In this document: piece by piece, positions 63,962 through 64,000 of the stretch
Layout of the letters: every line of letters starts with the position of its first letter
How positions within the stretch are numbered: the first letter of the stretch is position 1
The notes under the pieces: model-generated
Databases searched by the model: none
What the model was told of the DNA's origin: nothing
What the model saw: the letters and a program-made list of their open reading frames with translations, nothing else
Translations under genes and position numbers: made by a program
Origin: Pythium myriotylum
Lineage: Eukaryota; Oomycota; Peronosporomycetes; Pythiales; Pythiaceae
Assembly (NCBI GenBank): GCA_023091665.1
Contig: JALJCQ010000011.1
Location: forward strand, 434,001-498,000
Reading direction: 5' to 3'
Length of the DNA: 64,000 nucleotides

Positions 63962-64000
63962 GGTCTTATGGTGTAATGGTTAGCACTCTAGACTTTGAAT
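63962..64000 (+). tRNA. tRNA-Gln(UUG), unit 6, cut by window end
   Basis: The first 39 nt, through the anticodon TTG, match the other UUG genes; the rest lies outside the window. Confidence 0.93.

Larger units (their letters stand above)
57175..64000 (+). repeat. Tandem array of 1259-bp units with two tRNA-Gln genes each
   Basis: Head-to-tail units with a period of exactly 1259 bp, as shown by tRNA starts at 57667, 58926, 60185, 61444, 62703 and 63962. Just over five units are in the window and the array leaves the right edge. Each unit has tRNA-Gln(UUG), about 140 bp of spacer, tRNA-Gln(CUG), then about 980 bp of GC-rich spacer with simple repeats. Units are nearly identical; the first lacks the (TCGGAC)n tract, and units 4-5 share a T-to-C change near 61740/62999. 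Long frames in the spacer repeat with the unit and show no domains; they are not listed as genes. Confidence 0.95.

Overview
The window is nuclear DNA of a eukaryote, most likely an oomycete (stramenopile). The evidence is protein-coding genes split by short GT-AG introns (56-154 bp), genes packed tens of bases apart, conserved eukaryotic proteins (Elf1, SAR1, SNF8/VPS22, Cwc2, a kinesin-12-type motor), oomycete-style transposon debris (Helitron/PIF1, Merlin/ISXO2, DUF6729-like, Ty1/copia) and scattered TTTAGGG motifs. The genus cannot be fixed from sequence alone.

Layout. (1) 1-15.7 kb is a gene-dense housekeeping block: a long PhoD-like protein whose metal-binding motifs are lost, Elf1, a kinesin, SAR1, ESCRT-II SNF8, a ZMAT5/U1C-type zinc-finger protein, a CAMK-like kinase, a small membrane protein and a Cwc2 splicing factor with added RanBP2-type zinc finger and WW domains. 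I rebuilt exon structures from splice signals and reading frame; family motifs run intact across the joins. (2) 15.7-57 kb is dominated by mobile DNA: a miniature LTR element (TRIM), a complete Ty1/copia element with identical 326-bp LTRs and an intact 1472-residue polyprotein, a second copia family on the minus strand with broken genes but matching 379-bp LTRs in a shared-LTR tandem, a TTAA-flanked piggyBac-type MITE with a 57-bp palindrome, two Merlin-type transposase copies, three Helitron-type helicase fragments, a LINE remnant and a DUF6729-like remnant. Possible host-type genes survive between them: a SET-domain protein, a DOT1-like methyltransferase and a tandem P-loop kinase-like protein. 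(3) 57.2-64 kb is a head-to-tail array of a 1259-bp unit, each unit carrying one tRNA-Gln(UUG) and one tRNA-Gln(CUG); it runs off the right edge.

Most interesting points. Both copia families carry a conserved extra small ORF (ORF0, basic and coiled-coil-like) between the 5' LTR and gag-pol. Both families and the TRIM share the same 14-nt primer-binding site, TGAGAC/GTCTCA termini and purine tract, which suggests one replication system using an internal tRNA segment as primer. The tRNA-Gln array is an unusual high-copy tRNA locus.
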